Of a stretch of 33,657 nucleotides of DNA, positions 7,273-16,283 are shown piece by piece. The DNA is from JAKBCQ01 sp021807585. GTDB taxonomy: Bacteria > Planctomycetota > Planctomycetia > Isosphaerales > Isosphaeraceae. How positions within the stretch are numbered: the stretch's first letter is position 1; each line of letters begins with the position of its first letter. Made by a program: the position numbers and the translations under genes. The notes below the pieces were generated by a model that ran no database searches, had not been told where the DNA came from, and saw only the letters and a program-made list of their open reading frames with translations. The stretch is from NCBI GenBank assembly GCA_027325115.1, contig DAHWFG010000632.1, positions 1 through 33,657 of the forward strand. Direction: 5' to 3'.

Positions 7273-8098
7273 TCTCAGAATGATGCGAAATCAGACGATC
7301 CGAAATCAGACATGTGACAACACACAATCATAATCTAATCCATCAGTAATCGGTCGGATGTCCCCCTCAATATAAAATGGCATAAAATAGGGTTCGGATC
7401 GTCTCGGTTGAGCTCTTAATGGCTGCGCTTTTCTCAAGACGACAAACCGTAAATCGTATTGATGCATTCGATTCAGATCACAACCAATCCGATCATATCA
7501 TTGGGAGCCGAAGCCCGAGACGTCGGTCGAACTCGAGCACAAAATCAACACGATCGCGTTTATGTTGTTTTCAGAATGAACGAATCGACTCGAAATTCAC
7601 TCTTGTATGTCGGATACATTCGGATATGTCGTAGAAGGCTCGCTGAAAAGGGAAAAGCGCGATGCAAATAAAGCGCAAGCGAATGCGTCCGATTTCTCTC
7701 CGAATGCACGTACCTTCTTGGGCTTCGCGATTGTATCGATCGATTCCTCGACGACGGCCGGCCGGCGATCGTCGCCGCGGCTCGCTCCGAATTCGATTCA
7801 TGAATCAATACAATATTTTATTTATTGATTATGATCTTCATTCGCTTAGCGATAATACCTCGAATCGCTCGACAAACTCCGCTTGACTCCCCCGGCGATC
7901 CGATTTACGGTCGACGTTATACCTTGGCTCACGACGGGTCGAGGCTTCGGCTACGACGGCCCCCGGCGCGGGAATTCGTTCTCGATCGTCGGGGTTTTTT
8001 GATGGATCAATGCGACCGATTCCCCCTTCCGGCCGAATCGAAATGAGCCGTTTTCAAGGGCCGCGACGGGCGATCGTTTCTACACAAAGGAGTCGAAC
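7273..8098. other. Long intergenic region with no recognised gene
   Basis: About 830 bp between the toxin-like module (minus) and the lipoprotein gene (plus) shows only short frames without ribosome binding sites or recognisable motifs. It includes an AT-rich segment around 7366-7391 with two similar copies (ATAAAATGGC and ATAAAATAGG) that could contain a promoter. A second AT-rich stretch lies near 7800-7830. I see no RNA gene, insertion sequence end or repeat array. Confidence 0.45.
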
Positions 8099-8551
8099 AT
8101 GCTCAACGCCAAGGGTCGAATCTTGGGAATCTCGTGCCTCCTCGTCGGCGGCGTGATGGCCTGCCAGGCGCCCGCGTACCAGGGGGTCGCCGAACGCGTC
8201 GGGCAAAAACTCGATCAGGTCGGCAAGGGAATCCGCAACACGACGCTCGAAATGACCGACACCGTCAAAAAGAAATTCGAGACCGTCAAAACCGACGTCA
8301 AACGAATGGAAACCCAGAATCGCGTGTACGCACGTTTACACTGGGACAAGGCGTTCCACGAATCGAGCATCGAGGTTCACCAGTTCAAAAACGGCGCGAT
8401 CCTCCTCCGAGGCCTCGTCGCCGACGCCGCCGCCAAGAAAAAAGCCGCGATGCTCGCTTTCGACACCGTCGGTGTGACCGAAGTCGTCGACGAACTCGTT
8501 TTCCCCACCCCCCCGCCCGAAGCGACCAAAGCCGTCAAACCCGTCCGATGA
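8099..8551 (+). CDS. BON-domain lipoprotein
   Basis: The 150-aa protein starts at ATG 8099 behind AAAGGAG with a 7-nt spacer. It has a basic N-terminus, a hydrophobic segment and a lipobox-like GVMAC with the acceptor cysteine at residue 22, so it is probably a lipoprotein. Residues 30-70 form an amphipathic helix (VAERVGQKLDQVGKGIRN onward). A BON-like domain covers about 77-140 (SSIEVHQFKNGAILLRGLVADAAAKKKAAMLAFDTVGVTEVVDEL), as in OsmY-type proteins that bind membranes or stabilise the envelope. The C-terminus is Pro/Lys-rich. It is a single-gene unit closed by two hairpins. Confidence 0.85.
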   Translation: MLNAKGRILGISCLLVGGVMACQAPAYQGVAERVGQKLDQVGKGIRNTTLEMTDTVKKKFETVKTDVKRMETQNRVYARLHWDKAFHESSIEVHQFKNGAILLRGLVADAAAKKKAAMLAFDTVGVTEVVDELVFPTPPPEATKAVKPVR

Positions 8552-8557
8552 TCGAAC

Positions 8558-8578
8558 GCCGATTCATAAGAAATCGGC
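8558..8578 (+). terminator. First hairpin after the lipoprotein gene
   Basis: GCCGATT (8558-8564) and AATCGGC (8572-8578) form a perfect 7-bp stem with a 7-nt loop, beginning 6 bp after the stop codon. It has no T-tract and probably acts with the stronger hairpin just downstream. Confidence 0.4.
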
Positions 8579-8596
8579 ATGCTTGAGATCCTCTAT

Positions 8597-8626
8597 CCGA
8601 AAGCGGGCGCACGAGCCCGCTTTCGG
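8597..8626 (+). terminator. Strong intrinsic terminator hairpin
   Basis: CCGAAAGCGGGC (8597-8608) and GCCCGCTTTCGG (8615-8626) form a perfect 12-bp stem around a 6-nt loop, followed by TTCGTTAAT. It lies 45 bp after the lipoprotein stop and 85 bp before the end of the convergent phosphatase gene, so it may serve both strands. The T-run is weak but the stem is very stable. Confidence 0.75.
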
Positions 8627-8710
8627 TTCGTTAATCGATCAACCTCGAAGTTTACAATCAATTACATATCATTTACTGATATTTTATACGTTCCATCAGG
8701 CGGATCAACT

Positions 8711-10129
8711 TTATCGACGAATCGCGGGCTCGCGCTCGCCCGTGAGCGCTTCGAGAAGCAGGTCGCGGACCGCGGTCGTCGGAAGCGAATCGACCGTCTC
8801 GAGATCGCGATGATCCGCGATCAAAATCGGCCGGTCTTCAAAACTCTCGGCTCGCAGCGCGTGACTTCCTCTCACCAAACTCGGATCAAGCGGTATGACG
8901 TCAAAAAGTGTGCGAAACCCAAGCTTCTTTTGAATCAATCGCATGATCGCTCGTCCTTCGGGCCAAAAGAGCTCGGGGTCGAAAAACAGCTCGCACGGAT
9001 CGAACCCCGGCTTGCGATGAATGTCGACCGTCCGGGCAAAATCGGGTGCGAGCCGATCGTCGAGCCAGTACGGATACGCGAACCACGCGTCGCGGGCCGA
9101 AAGCGCTACAATCTCCCCCGAATTCGCGTGTTCCAGGCCGATCTCGCGGCGCTCCTCCCCCGCGTACAACGACGCGATTCCCGATTCACCAAGCAAAATA
9201 TCTTGAACTTTCGTTATATCATTTTGATTTTTAATATAGATATGAGCAATCTGATGATCACATACCGCGAACGCCGAGCTTTCGAACGTATCGAGAACCT
9301 CGCCGAACGGTCCCGATCGCACCGAGAGGAGCCCGGCGCGTCTGAGAATTCGGTTGATCGGCACGGCTCGCGAGACGTCGCAATGCCCGTACTCGCTGAC
9401 GACCCAAACCCGCGCTCCGATCCGCCGCGCCGCGTCGATCAAAGGCTCGCACGCCGAGTCGAGCTCGCTCGTCAGTTTCGCCATATCGCACCCCGACGGA
9501 CCGCGACGTTGCGGCTCGTAATCGAGATGCGGCAGATAAACAAGCGTGAAATCGGGGCGATCGGTCTCGATCACGTGCGCCGCGCACCGCGCAATCCACT
9601 CGGTCGACGCGAGCCCCGACCGAGGTCCCCAAAACGTATGAAAAGGAAATACGCCGATTGCGCGTTCGATCGCCTCGGCGGTTCCTTCGGGCGTGCCGAA
9701 AACCCCGAAAACCTTGTTACCGTCGGCGCCGTAATGCGGTTTTGGTGTGACGCTGATCGCGACGTCGGCGCCCTGATTGAACCACCAGAAGAGCTTCGCG
9801 GTACGGAACGTTCGGCCCTTCGCGGCGGCGATCCGTTTCGCGGTCGCGTAGACGGGCTCGGCTTGTAATAATGAATTTGCTTGTTGCCAAAAGCGAACCT
9901 CGCGGGTGTCGCGAAACAGCATGCCGTTGGCGACGATCCCGTGCGTGGAGGGATCGACACCCGTCAAAAGGCTCGCCTGCGCCGTGCACGTCACCGCGGG
10001 AAGAACCTCGATCAGCGGTCGAACCCGCGTGGCTTGCGCCAGGGCGTTAAGCCGGGGCGCGTGCGAAAGCAGCCGCGAAGTCATCCCCACCGCGTTGATC
10101 AAAACCAAAGGGGCGTGCTCGGTCGTCAC
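8711..10129 (-). CDS. Alkaline phosphatase superfamily protein (nucleotide pyrophosphatase-like)
   Basis: The 472-aa protein belongs to the type I phosphodiesterase/nucleotide pyrophosphatase branch of the alkaline phosphatase superfamily. Visible hallmarks are VTCTAQASLLTG near residues 46-57 (likely nucleophile Thr), a FWWFNQGADV segment, YLPHLDYEPQRRGP, SEYGHCDV, AVCDHQIAH and VDIHRKPGFDP. These supply the Asp and His residues expected to bind two metals. The N-terminal strand reads LVLINAVGMTS where many relatives have an Asp, which may be a subfamily trait. I recall similar proteins in ebo gene clusters, but no other ebo gene is here. No signal peptide is visible, so it is probably cytoplasmic. 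The start is GTG 10129 behind AGAAGGA. The substrate is unknown. Confidence 0.85.
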   Translation of the reverse strand: MTTEHAPLVLINAVGMTSRLLSHAPRLNALAQATRVRPLIEVLPAVTCTAQASLLTGVDPSTHGIVANGMLFRDTREVRFWQQANSLLQAEPVYATAKRIAAAKGRTFRTAKLFWWFNQGADVAISVTPKPHYGADGNKVFGVFGTPEGTAEAIERAIGVFPFHTFWGPRSGLASTEWIARCAAHVIETDRPDFTLVYLPHLDYEPQRRGPSGCDMAKLTSELDSACEPLIDAARRIGARVWVVSEYGHCDVSRAVPINRILRRAGLLSVRSGPFGEVLDTFESSAFAVCDHQIAHIYIKNQNDITKVQDILLGESGIASLYAGEERREIGLEHANSGEIVALSARDAWFAYPYWLDDRLAPDFARTVDIHRKPGFDPCELFFDPELFWPEGRAIMRLIQKKLGFRTLFDVIPLDPSLVRGSHALRAESFEDRPILIADHRDLETVDSLPTTAVRDLLLEALTGEREPAIRR

Positions 10130-10158
10130 GATCGATCCTTCTCAAACAGATCCAAGTA

Positions 10159-10181
10159 ATTGGGATTAAACGAATTCCAAT
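10159..10181. promoter_or_regulatory. Palindrome between divergent genes, possible operator
   Basis: ATTGGGATT (10159-10167) and AATTCCAAT (10173-10181) form an inverted repeat with one mismatch around a 5-bp spacer. It sits in the 76-bp gap between the phosphatase (minus) and DUF309 (plus) genes, where a shared regulator would bind. TTGG-type -35 sequences can be drawn on both strands, but the -10 matches are poor. Confidence 0.3.
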
Positions 10182-10205
10182 ATCTCTTTACAGTGTGAGA
10201 TCGGA

Positions 10206-10742
10206 ATGAACGAACACGACGATGCGTTTCCGCCTTATACGTACGTTCCGGGGCTCGGTCGACCGCATCCCGTGTCGTCTCCGTTCGGGCATTCGTACCA
10301 GGTACGCCGCCCTCCCGCCGAGCCGATCGGCGCGGGCGATTGGAGCGGCTCGCGCGAGTTCATCCGAGGGATCAAACTCTTCAACGCGGGCTTTTATTGG
10401 GAGGCTCACGAGGAGTGGGAACGCCTTTGGCACGCGCACGGACGCTCGGGACCGATCGCCGATCTCCTCAAGGCGCTCATCAAACTCGCCGCGGCGGGGG
10501 TTAAAGTTCGCCAGGAACAACCCGCGGGGGTCGTCGTTCACGCGCGCCGCGCCGCCGACCTCTTTCTTAAGATCCATAATCAAACACAAGAACACATGCT
10601 CCTTGGCTTGAATTTAACGCGGTGCGCCGAACTCGCTCGTTCGATCGCCGACCGACCGCCCCTCGACCCGATCGGTCGAGACGCGGTCGTCGGTCCCGTT
10701 TTTCGGTTTCAGATCGAGCCCGAGCCGATCACCCCGTCGTGA
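10206..10742 (+). CDS. DUF309 domain protein
   Basis: The 178-aa protein carries the DUF309 signature at about residues 57-81: GIKLFNAGFYWEAHEEWERLW. A helical region follows (LLKALIKLAAAGVKVRQ and AADLFLKIHNQ), which fits the all-helical fold of this small family with its conserved H-E-W-E motif. The biochemical function of DUF309 is not known to me. The first 50 residues, rich in Pro and Gly, are an extension. It is divergent from the phosphatase gene and its last 14 bp overlap the end of the convergent CcsA gene. The start at 10206 has only a weak ribosome site. Confidence 0.82.
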   Translation: MNEHDDAFPPYTYVPGLGRPHPVSSPFGHSYQVRRPPAEPIGAGDWSGSREFIRGIKLFNAGFYWEAHEEWERLWHAHGRSGPIADLLKALIKLAAAGVKVRQEQPAGVVVHARRAADLFLKIHNQTQEHMLLGLNLTRCAELARSIADRPPLDPIGRDAVVGPVFRFQIEPEPITPS

Positions 10743-13404
10743 CGAGTTGTTCATCAAATTCGGCGTGCGACTTGATCTTTTTCAGATTGGCGTTCGCCGA
10801 CGAACTCTTGGCGACGTACCGACGCCACGCCGCTCCGCCGAAGAACGACAAAAAGCCGACGCACGCCATCGTCACGGCGCCCTGCCCTTGCCCCTCGACG
10901 AAGCCGTAACTGTGCAGGCCGACTCCAAGAACAAAGTTCACGCCGTACCACGCCATCACCACCGAAAGGAAGCACGCGATCGAAAGCCCCGCCAAGCCGA
11001 ACGGCTTCACCCAGCCCGCGAACCTGCCGTGGAACGGAATCAGATAAACAAGCAAGGTGATGAGCGCCCAAACCTCTTTGGGATCCCAGCCCCAGAACCG
11101 TCCCCACGAATAATCGGCCCAAACGCCGCCGAGGAACGTGCCCGTGATGATCAACAAAATTCCGATCGTGATCGCGCGATAAATGAATGTGGTAATCATC
11201 TTCACTTTCGCCGACGTTTCACGCATCGACGCCTCGCGCGGGTCGGCGGGAGGGAGCGAACCCCCTCGCAGCGCCCGATCGATCACGGTCGTCGCTCGGT
11301 CGCGATATTTCGGCGCACTTTCGAGATTGGGATCGTTCCACGCGGCGTCGAGCGAAGCCTCCTCGATCACGCTCGACCAATCGCGCGAAGCGAACAGGGC
11401 GCGCGACGTCAGCTCGCCCAAAATCGCGAAAATCCCCGCTCCCGTGATCAAGCCGCCAAGCGCCGCAATCGGCAACAACACCTGAAAATAATAGAAATCG
11501 TCCGCCATCCAAGCCGGCCCGAATCCCAGATTCGCCCCAGCCATCCCCGCGACCCCCGCGGCGAAAATCGGCAACCCGACGAACAACGGAACCGAAAGCC
11601 GGCCCAGGGTCGCGTTCGATCGGTATGTAGCGACCAGATAATAGAACGTCGCGATCAATCCCAAAGCCCAGCCGAGCGCGAACGCAGCGTAGCTCGAGAC
11701 TTCGGTCAGCACGTGGATCGTCAGCCACAAATTGCTGCGCAACACGGGCTGAAGACTATGAATCCCGGGATCGAGCAACGAAACGTTCGCCGCCAACACC
11801 GTCCCCAAAAGCGCCACGCTCGTCGCCGCCAAACCGATATATGTTTTTCTGTAAATAAGCTCAAGCGTAAACCCGATCAATGCGCACACCAGCGCCACCC
11901 AGATGACGGTCTCGTACATGTTGGTGACGGGCGCCCATCCCGAGATCGAGATCCGCAGGAAAAAGCCGTAAATCTCGAGCCCGATCCCTCCCAGAAACGC
12001 GGCGACGCCGAGCTTGTAAAAGAGCCCGCCGATCGTTTGTGATCCCGCCGATCGCGCCGCCGAGAACGTCAGGCACAAAACAAAAAACGCGAGCGCCGAT
12101 CCGTATAACCCCGGCGCCCTGAAAAACGGACCGAAGCTGTTGAAGTGCGTTTCGAGCGCGATCTTCTCGACCCCCGGATACGCGGTCGGGTTCACGCTCT
12201 CACCCAACGATCGCGCCGCCGCCAAAAACCGATCCGCGGCGGCCTGATCAAGATTTCCCGGATGCTCATCCTCCGATTTCTCGATATCGCGAAACGCCGC
12301 CTGAAACGCGGCGATCTTGTCCGAAGGATAACCCGCGCGCGAAAGCCTCGCCGCGTCTTCGTTCAAAAACACCGATAACGGAACCCACTCGGCGTTCGAT
12401 TTAAGCCACGAGTAAAGCGCCGCGTCAAATTTCTTGTCCTTACCGGGAAGCCTCCAATCCTTCCGCGGAATATCCTCAAGGTAACTCCCGAGCATATCCG
12501 CGGTATCACGCTCAAATAAACTCATATCGTGATCTTGAGCATGCTCAAGCGTATCGGCGCAGAATTTGAGGTAGGATTCGTCGGTCGGCCGCGGTTCGAT
12601 CAACATAGCCAGATCGGAACCCGTCAGGCGATCGCGAACGACGCGGAAGTGCATCAATCGCTTGCCGACCTCCATCGCCTTCCGTTCGAGCGTCGAAAAA
12701 TTCGCTCCCTCGCCCCCCATGCTCGACGCGTCTCGGCGTTGTCGACCTCCCAGATCCGCCATCCAGGCCGCGAAATCGACCTCCTCGCCGCCGACTTTGA
12801 TCTTCGACGACTCGATCGTCCGCGGCGAAACCCACGCGCTCGCGGGGCTAAGCCGATCCGACCAATCGGCGAGCAACCCCTTCAATTCCACCGAGATCGA
12901 ACCGCCGAGCGCCGCTTTTCCCAAAACACGATCGTCCCATTTCTCGGTCTTAAGCAGCGATTCAATCGCGGCGCGATCCGCCGCGCCGGCGTCTTTCGCA
13001 CCCGCTCGCCTCTCAAGCGTCGACCGCATCGCCGCGACGCTCTTCGCCAAAATCGCCTCGCGAAGCGGAAGATAATCGACATATATAAAATCTTGATCGT
13101 TCCAGAACTCGGGTCGGACCGACCAATCGAACAAGGCCGCGACCGGCGCCCATGTCGCGACGACCTTGCCGTGCTCTTTGAGCTTGATCGTCTCGCGACT
13201 GTAAACGAGCTTGACGACCTCGCGCGCGACCGTATCAAACGGCTTGACGCGCCCCATGTGCATCACCGGCGCCGAACCGAGCGATCGATACGCTTTCCCC
13301 TCGCCGTAACGAACCGCGGCCGGTTCGGAGGGCGCCGCCGCCGCGGCGATCGTGCAAAATCCCGCCGCCGCCAGGCCGATCACCATTAACCAAAGCCGGT
13401 TCAT
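10729..13404 (-). CDS. ccsA: Cytochrome c biogenesis protein CcsA with long N-terminal extension
   Basis: The 891-aa protein is the haem-handling subunit of System II (Ccs) cytochrome c maturation. Residues about 430-860 hold the multi-span CcsA/CcmF/CcmC domain with the tryptophan-rich WWD-type segment (WGRFWGWDPKEVWA, from residue 767). Histidines that could serve as haem ligands or lie near them are at 564 (TIHVLTE), 792 (PFHGR) and 831 (GLHSYGF). Before this lies a signal peptide (about 1-24) and some 400 residues of likely extracytoplasmic sequence, so the protein is more than twice the length of a simple CcsA (about 300-400 aa). The start at ATG 13404 follows GAGGGGG; a frame from 13494 lacks a site. 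It lies 123 bp downstream of the ResB gene on the same strand, forming the usual ResB-CcsA unit. Confidence 0.9.
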   Translation of the reverse strand: MNRLWLMVIGLAAAGFCTIAAAAAPSEPAAVRYGEGKAYRSLGSAPVMHMGRVKPFDTVAREVVKLVYSRETIKLKEHGKVVATWAPVAALFDWSVRPEFWNDQDFIYVDYLPLREAILAKSVAAMRSTLERRAGAKDAGAADRAAIESLLKTEKWDDRVLGKAALGGSISVELKGLLADWSDRLSPASAWVSPRTIESSKIKVGGEEVDFAAWMADLGGRQRRDASSMGGEGANFSTLERKAMEVGKRLMHFRVVRDRLTGSDLAMLIEPRPTDESYLKFCADTLEHAQDHDMSLFERDTADMLGSYLEDIPRKDWRLPGKDKKFDAALYSWLKSNAEWVPLSVFLNEDAARLSRAGYPSDKIAAFQAAFRDIEKSEDEHPGNLDQAAADRFLAAARSLGESVNPTAYPGVEKIALETHFNSFGPFFRAPGLYGSALAFFVLCLTFSAARSAGSQTIGGLFYKLGVAAFLGGIGLEIYGFFLRISISGWAPVTNMYETVIWVALVCALIGFTLELIYRKTYIGLAATSVALLGTVLAANVSLLDPGIHSLQPVLRSNLWLTIHVLTEVSSYAAFALGWALGLIATFYYLVATYRSNATLGRLSVPLFVGLPIFAAGVAGMAGANLGFGPAWMADDFYYFQVLLPIAALGGLITGAGIFAILGELTSRALFASRDWSSVIEEASLDAAWNDPNLESAPKYRDRATTVIDRALRGGSLPPADPREASMRETSAKVKMITTFIYRAITIGILLIITGTFLGGVWADYSWGRFWGWDPKEVWALITLLVYLIPFHGRFAGWVKPFGLAGLSIACFLSVVMAWYGVNFVLGVGLHSYGFVEGQGQGAVTMACVGFLSFFGGAAWRRYVAKSSSANANLKKIKSHAEFDEQLVTTG

Positions 13405-13527
13405 ATCATTCCCCCTCTTGCGGAAATCCGCGCGATTCCGCCGTCGCGTCGCGATACCGAGTAATAACATGTTTTCATGATCGATTCTTCTCATAATTCG
13501 AGCCGCCTTGACCGATCGGGGTCGCGG

Positions 13528-15654
13528 TCACGCGCGACCGCGGCGCGGCGAACCGCCGGCGTTTGTTTTCAACTCCAGCCGTTTCAATTTGGCCTCGAGC
13601 TTCTCCCGCTCGCGCTTGCCGCCGTCGGTGAAGATCCCCGCCCTCATGTAAAACTGGACGAACGCGCCGCAAGCCACCATCACGCATCCCAGATACTTGA
13701 ACACGCGTCCCGGATCGTAGCCGACCTGAAACACCGACTTGAACTCCCCCGTCTTCTCGTCGGTTCGAGGATCACGAACCTCTTGATAATTGGATTGATA
13801 AAACGTCCAGCCCCGATTCACCATCGGTTGATTCATCGAGATCGTGATCGGTTTCTCGTTCATTTTTTCACGTTTGTCGGTCAGCAGTACGTCGCTCACA
13901 AAACTCGAAGCCTGCCGCGTGCCGGGATCGAAACCGACTTCAAAATTGACGAGCTTAAGCTCAAAATCGAGATCGTGGCGATCAAAATCGTACGCAACCT
14001 CGTAAGGCTTATCGCCCACGCGAACCGTCTTGAACACGGGCTCGATATCGCCGTTGCGCCGCAGCCAAAACTCCTTTTTATCATGGCCGACCGTCATCTC
14101 GACGAGCGCCGCGGGAATCCCGTTCCCCTTCTGACCCTTGGGCAAATCGAGCGGCTCGTAGATCAACTCTTCCTTCCCTTCGGGAAGGTATTTGTCGACG
14201 CGCAACACTCCCGACATCGGCGATTTATCCCCCCCCAATACCCGCGCCTCCTCCCCCAATTTCAACTCGCTCAACCCCTTGATTCCTGACCGCGTGAACA
14301 CACGATAATATAACTTGCCTTTAGGGGTTCCGATCACCTCGACGAAGCCGAGCCGGCGCGTTCGCGCGGCGTCGATCGGCGATCGGTGAAACGTCACCCG
14401 CGCCAGGGGTTCGACGCTCGTTCCATCGCGGCCGGGGATCACGTTGGGAACCATCGGCAGCATCAACCAGCCGTAGTGGACGATCTCGGGACCGTCGCCG
14501 CGGCGAATCTTAACGATCACCAGCTCGAGATCGCGTTCCCCCGTCACCTCCATCAAATTCTCACGCGAGCCCCCGGGAAGCGAATCCGACGGGAACGTTT
14601 CGGGAACGACCGAGACGACCGTCAGGTCGCTGTCGGGAAGCCGCTTCGGCGCCGTGAACGCGGGATCGCCCACCCGCCAATCGAAAACCCGCGGCTTGCC
14701 GCTCGAATCGCGATACGCGATCCTGGCCGTCCCCTCGGGACCGGGATTCTCGATCGGCGAGAGAAAATCGGCGACCTTCTCGTCCGAATCGACATATTGA
14801 AACGCGAACATCGCCATTCCGACGTTCTTGCTGGCGCGATAAAAACGCCGATCGGCGACGACCCAAGAGTCGGCGGCGTCTTCAAGCGCGTCCATCGCGG
14901 TGATCCCCCCCGGCGGCTTGATCATCAGGCTCGCCTTGATCATCGCCGCCCCTCCCTCGACCGCCGTGTGCTTAAACCGAGGCGCCGACGCGGGATAATG
15001 CGCCTTCACCGCAAATCGAAACGGCGCTTTGGGAGGCGTGAGTACGTCGACCTTGGGATCAAAATTATCAAACAATCCAAATGTTAATGTATTAGCAATG
15101 CCTTTGAAGAAACCGCGCGGGCGGTGTCGACCGGGAAACCAGTTGAACGTCGTCGGTCGAAACGGCAACGAATATTCCGATTCGGCCTCCCCCGTTTCGG
15201 CGTTGAGCGGCCTCACCCTGATCGTCGGGTAATCGATCCGAGCGAGCGTCGACGTCTTTTCCCCCTCAAGCAGCGCCACCTGCCCCTCGTCGGCGCGCAT
15301 CAGGGTAATGAACGAACCCGCGAGCACGGTTAAAAGACCCGCATGTGTGATCACAAATCCCGTTTGCCTGCGCTTCCATGGATAACGGATCAGTGCGGCG
15401 CAAAGGATGTTCATCCCTAAAAACGCCAGCAAAATTGCGAACCCGGGGCTTTTGTAAATCCATTCTTGCACCGCGGCGGTTCCGTACCACGATTCGAAGA
15501 ACGTCGCGTAAGCCAAAACCGCGGCGAGCGACGCCAGGCTGAACACCGCGAGTTTGAGTGACGCCAAAAAGTGATACACCGCGGTGAACGCTCGTACGAC
15601 GGGATCGGGATCGACGTGTTGTTCGTCACGACGGGGGGTTGTCAGCGTCGTCAT
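13528..15654 (-). CDS. resB: ResB-like cytochrome c biogenesis protein
   Basis: The 708-aa protein is the ResB/Ccs1 partner of CcsA in System II, thought to chaperone apocytochrome and help pass haem across the membrane. Three membrane segments are near the N-terminus (about residues 32-50, 70-90 and 98-118). The third contains THAG with H104, the position of the conserved haem-associated histidine. A large extracytoplasmic part follows (about 120-650), and a last membrane segment lies near 655-678 (KYLGCVMVACGAFVQFYMRAG). ATG 15654 is chosen over 15759 because the earlier frame overlaps a -10-like element. A GAGG lies 11 nt upstream of 15654, which is a long spacer. Confidence 0.9.
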   Translation of the reverse strand: MTTLTTPRRDEQHVDPDPVVRAFTAVYHFLASLKLAVFSLASLAAVLAYATFFESWYGTAAVQEWIYKSPGFAILLAFLGMNILCAALIRYPWKRRQTGFVITHAGLLTVLAGSFITLMRADEGQVALLEGEKTSTLARIDYPTIRVRPLNAETGEAESEYSLPFRPTTFNWFPGRHRPRGFFKGIANTLTFGLFDNFDPKVDVLTPPKAPFRFAVKAHYPASAPRFKHTAVEGGAAMIKASLMIKPPGGITAMDALEDAADSWVVADRRFYRASKNVGMAMFAFQYVDSDEKVADFLSPIENPGPEGTARIAYRDSSGKPRVFDWRVGDPAFTAPKRLPDSDLTVVSVVPETFPSDSLPGGSRENLMEVTGERDLELVIVKIRRGDGPEIVHYGWLMLPMVPNVIPGRDGTSVEPLARVTFHRSPIDAARTRRLGFVEVIGTPKGKLYYRVFTRSGIKGLSELKLGEEARVLGGDKSPMSGVLRVDKYLPEGKEELIYEPLDLPKGQKGNGIPAALVEMTVGHDKKEFWLRRNGDIEPVFKTVRVGDKPYEVAYDFDRHDLDFELKLVNFEVGFDPGTRQASSFVSDVLLTDKREKMNEKPITISMNQPMVNRGWTFYQSNYQEVRDPRTDEKTGEFKSVFQVGYDPGRVFKYLGCVMVACGAFVQFYMRAGIFTDGGKREREKLEAKLKRLELKTNAGGSPRRGRA

Positions 15655-16283
15655 GTAAACTTTGCCTCGAATCGCGACCGACGGTCGTTTCTCATCCAGA
15701 TGCCGGGCGGGGATCTCCGCCACGTCTCGCAACGCCGTCGGAGCGAGCTTAAACATCATTGTAGCAAAAGCGATCGCGTGGGGCCGGCGATTTAACCCAA
15801 AGACCGACAGGCGGGTCGGCGATCACGGGGCGGGCGGCGGCGGGCGATCCAACCAAACGACGATTCCAACCGCATTCTCATCGATTCCATTCGCATTCTA
15901 TCGTCGTCCCCTCCCCGAGGTAAAGCCTTACAACCTAGATTTTCCAACTCTTGTTTAACAAGTTTGCCGTCGAACCGCGATTCCGACGCGAATCGGCGGC
16001 TTTATCGTCGATATCGCCGGCGGGTTTCGGGGGTCGATTGCGATCGATAGAGCGTGCGAAACGGTGACGACGCCACGCCGTTTGAGCGTGCGAAACGGTG
16101 ACGACTTTGCTATGCTTGACGACATCTTCGCGATGATCGGGTGATGAACAAACGACGATGTGCGAGGAAAACCGGTCGTTTCTCAATTTTCGAGCCGCAT
16201 CGTGCCGAAGACGACTTGACGGAATCGAGCCGAACCCCAAAATCGCGATCCGCCCGGGGGGCTCGAACAGGGAGGTTCGAACG
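15655..16283. other. Divergent intergenic region between resB and the GT87 gene
   Basis: About 630 bp without a convincing gene. On the minus strand TGCTACAAT (15766 down to 15758) resembles an extended -10 element that would give resB a leader of about 95 nt, but no -35 is visible. A 22-bp direct repeat lies at 16050-16071 and 16084-16105. Short frames in this region have no ribosome sites. Confidence 0.4.
16050..16105. repeat. Two direct copies of a 22-bp sequence
   Basis: GAGCGTGCGAAACGGTGACG plus two more bases occurs at 16050-16071 and again, without a mismatch, at 16084-16105. The spacer is 12 bp (GCCACGCCGTTT), so the period is 34 bp, a little over three helical turns. Position in a divergent intergenic region suggests tandem regulator sites or a small duplication. 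Two copies are too few to call a CRISPR array or iterons. Confidence 0.8.

Noticed and set aside
8579..9868. Long plus-strand frame (429 codons)
   Set aside because: It runs through the terminator hairpin and antisense to the phosphatase gene. Arg-rich and without motifs.
10747..12042. Long plus-strand frame (431 codons)
   Set aside because: It is the antisense shadow of the CcsA gene; its composition is Arg/Gln-rich and without motifs.
16050..16105. Start of a CRISPR array
   Set aside because: Only two copies, a 12-bp spacer and no cas genes.
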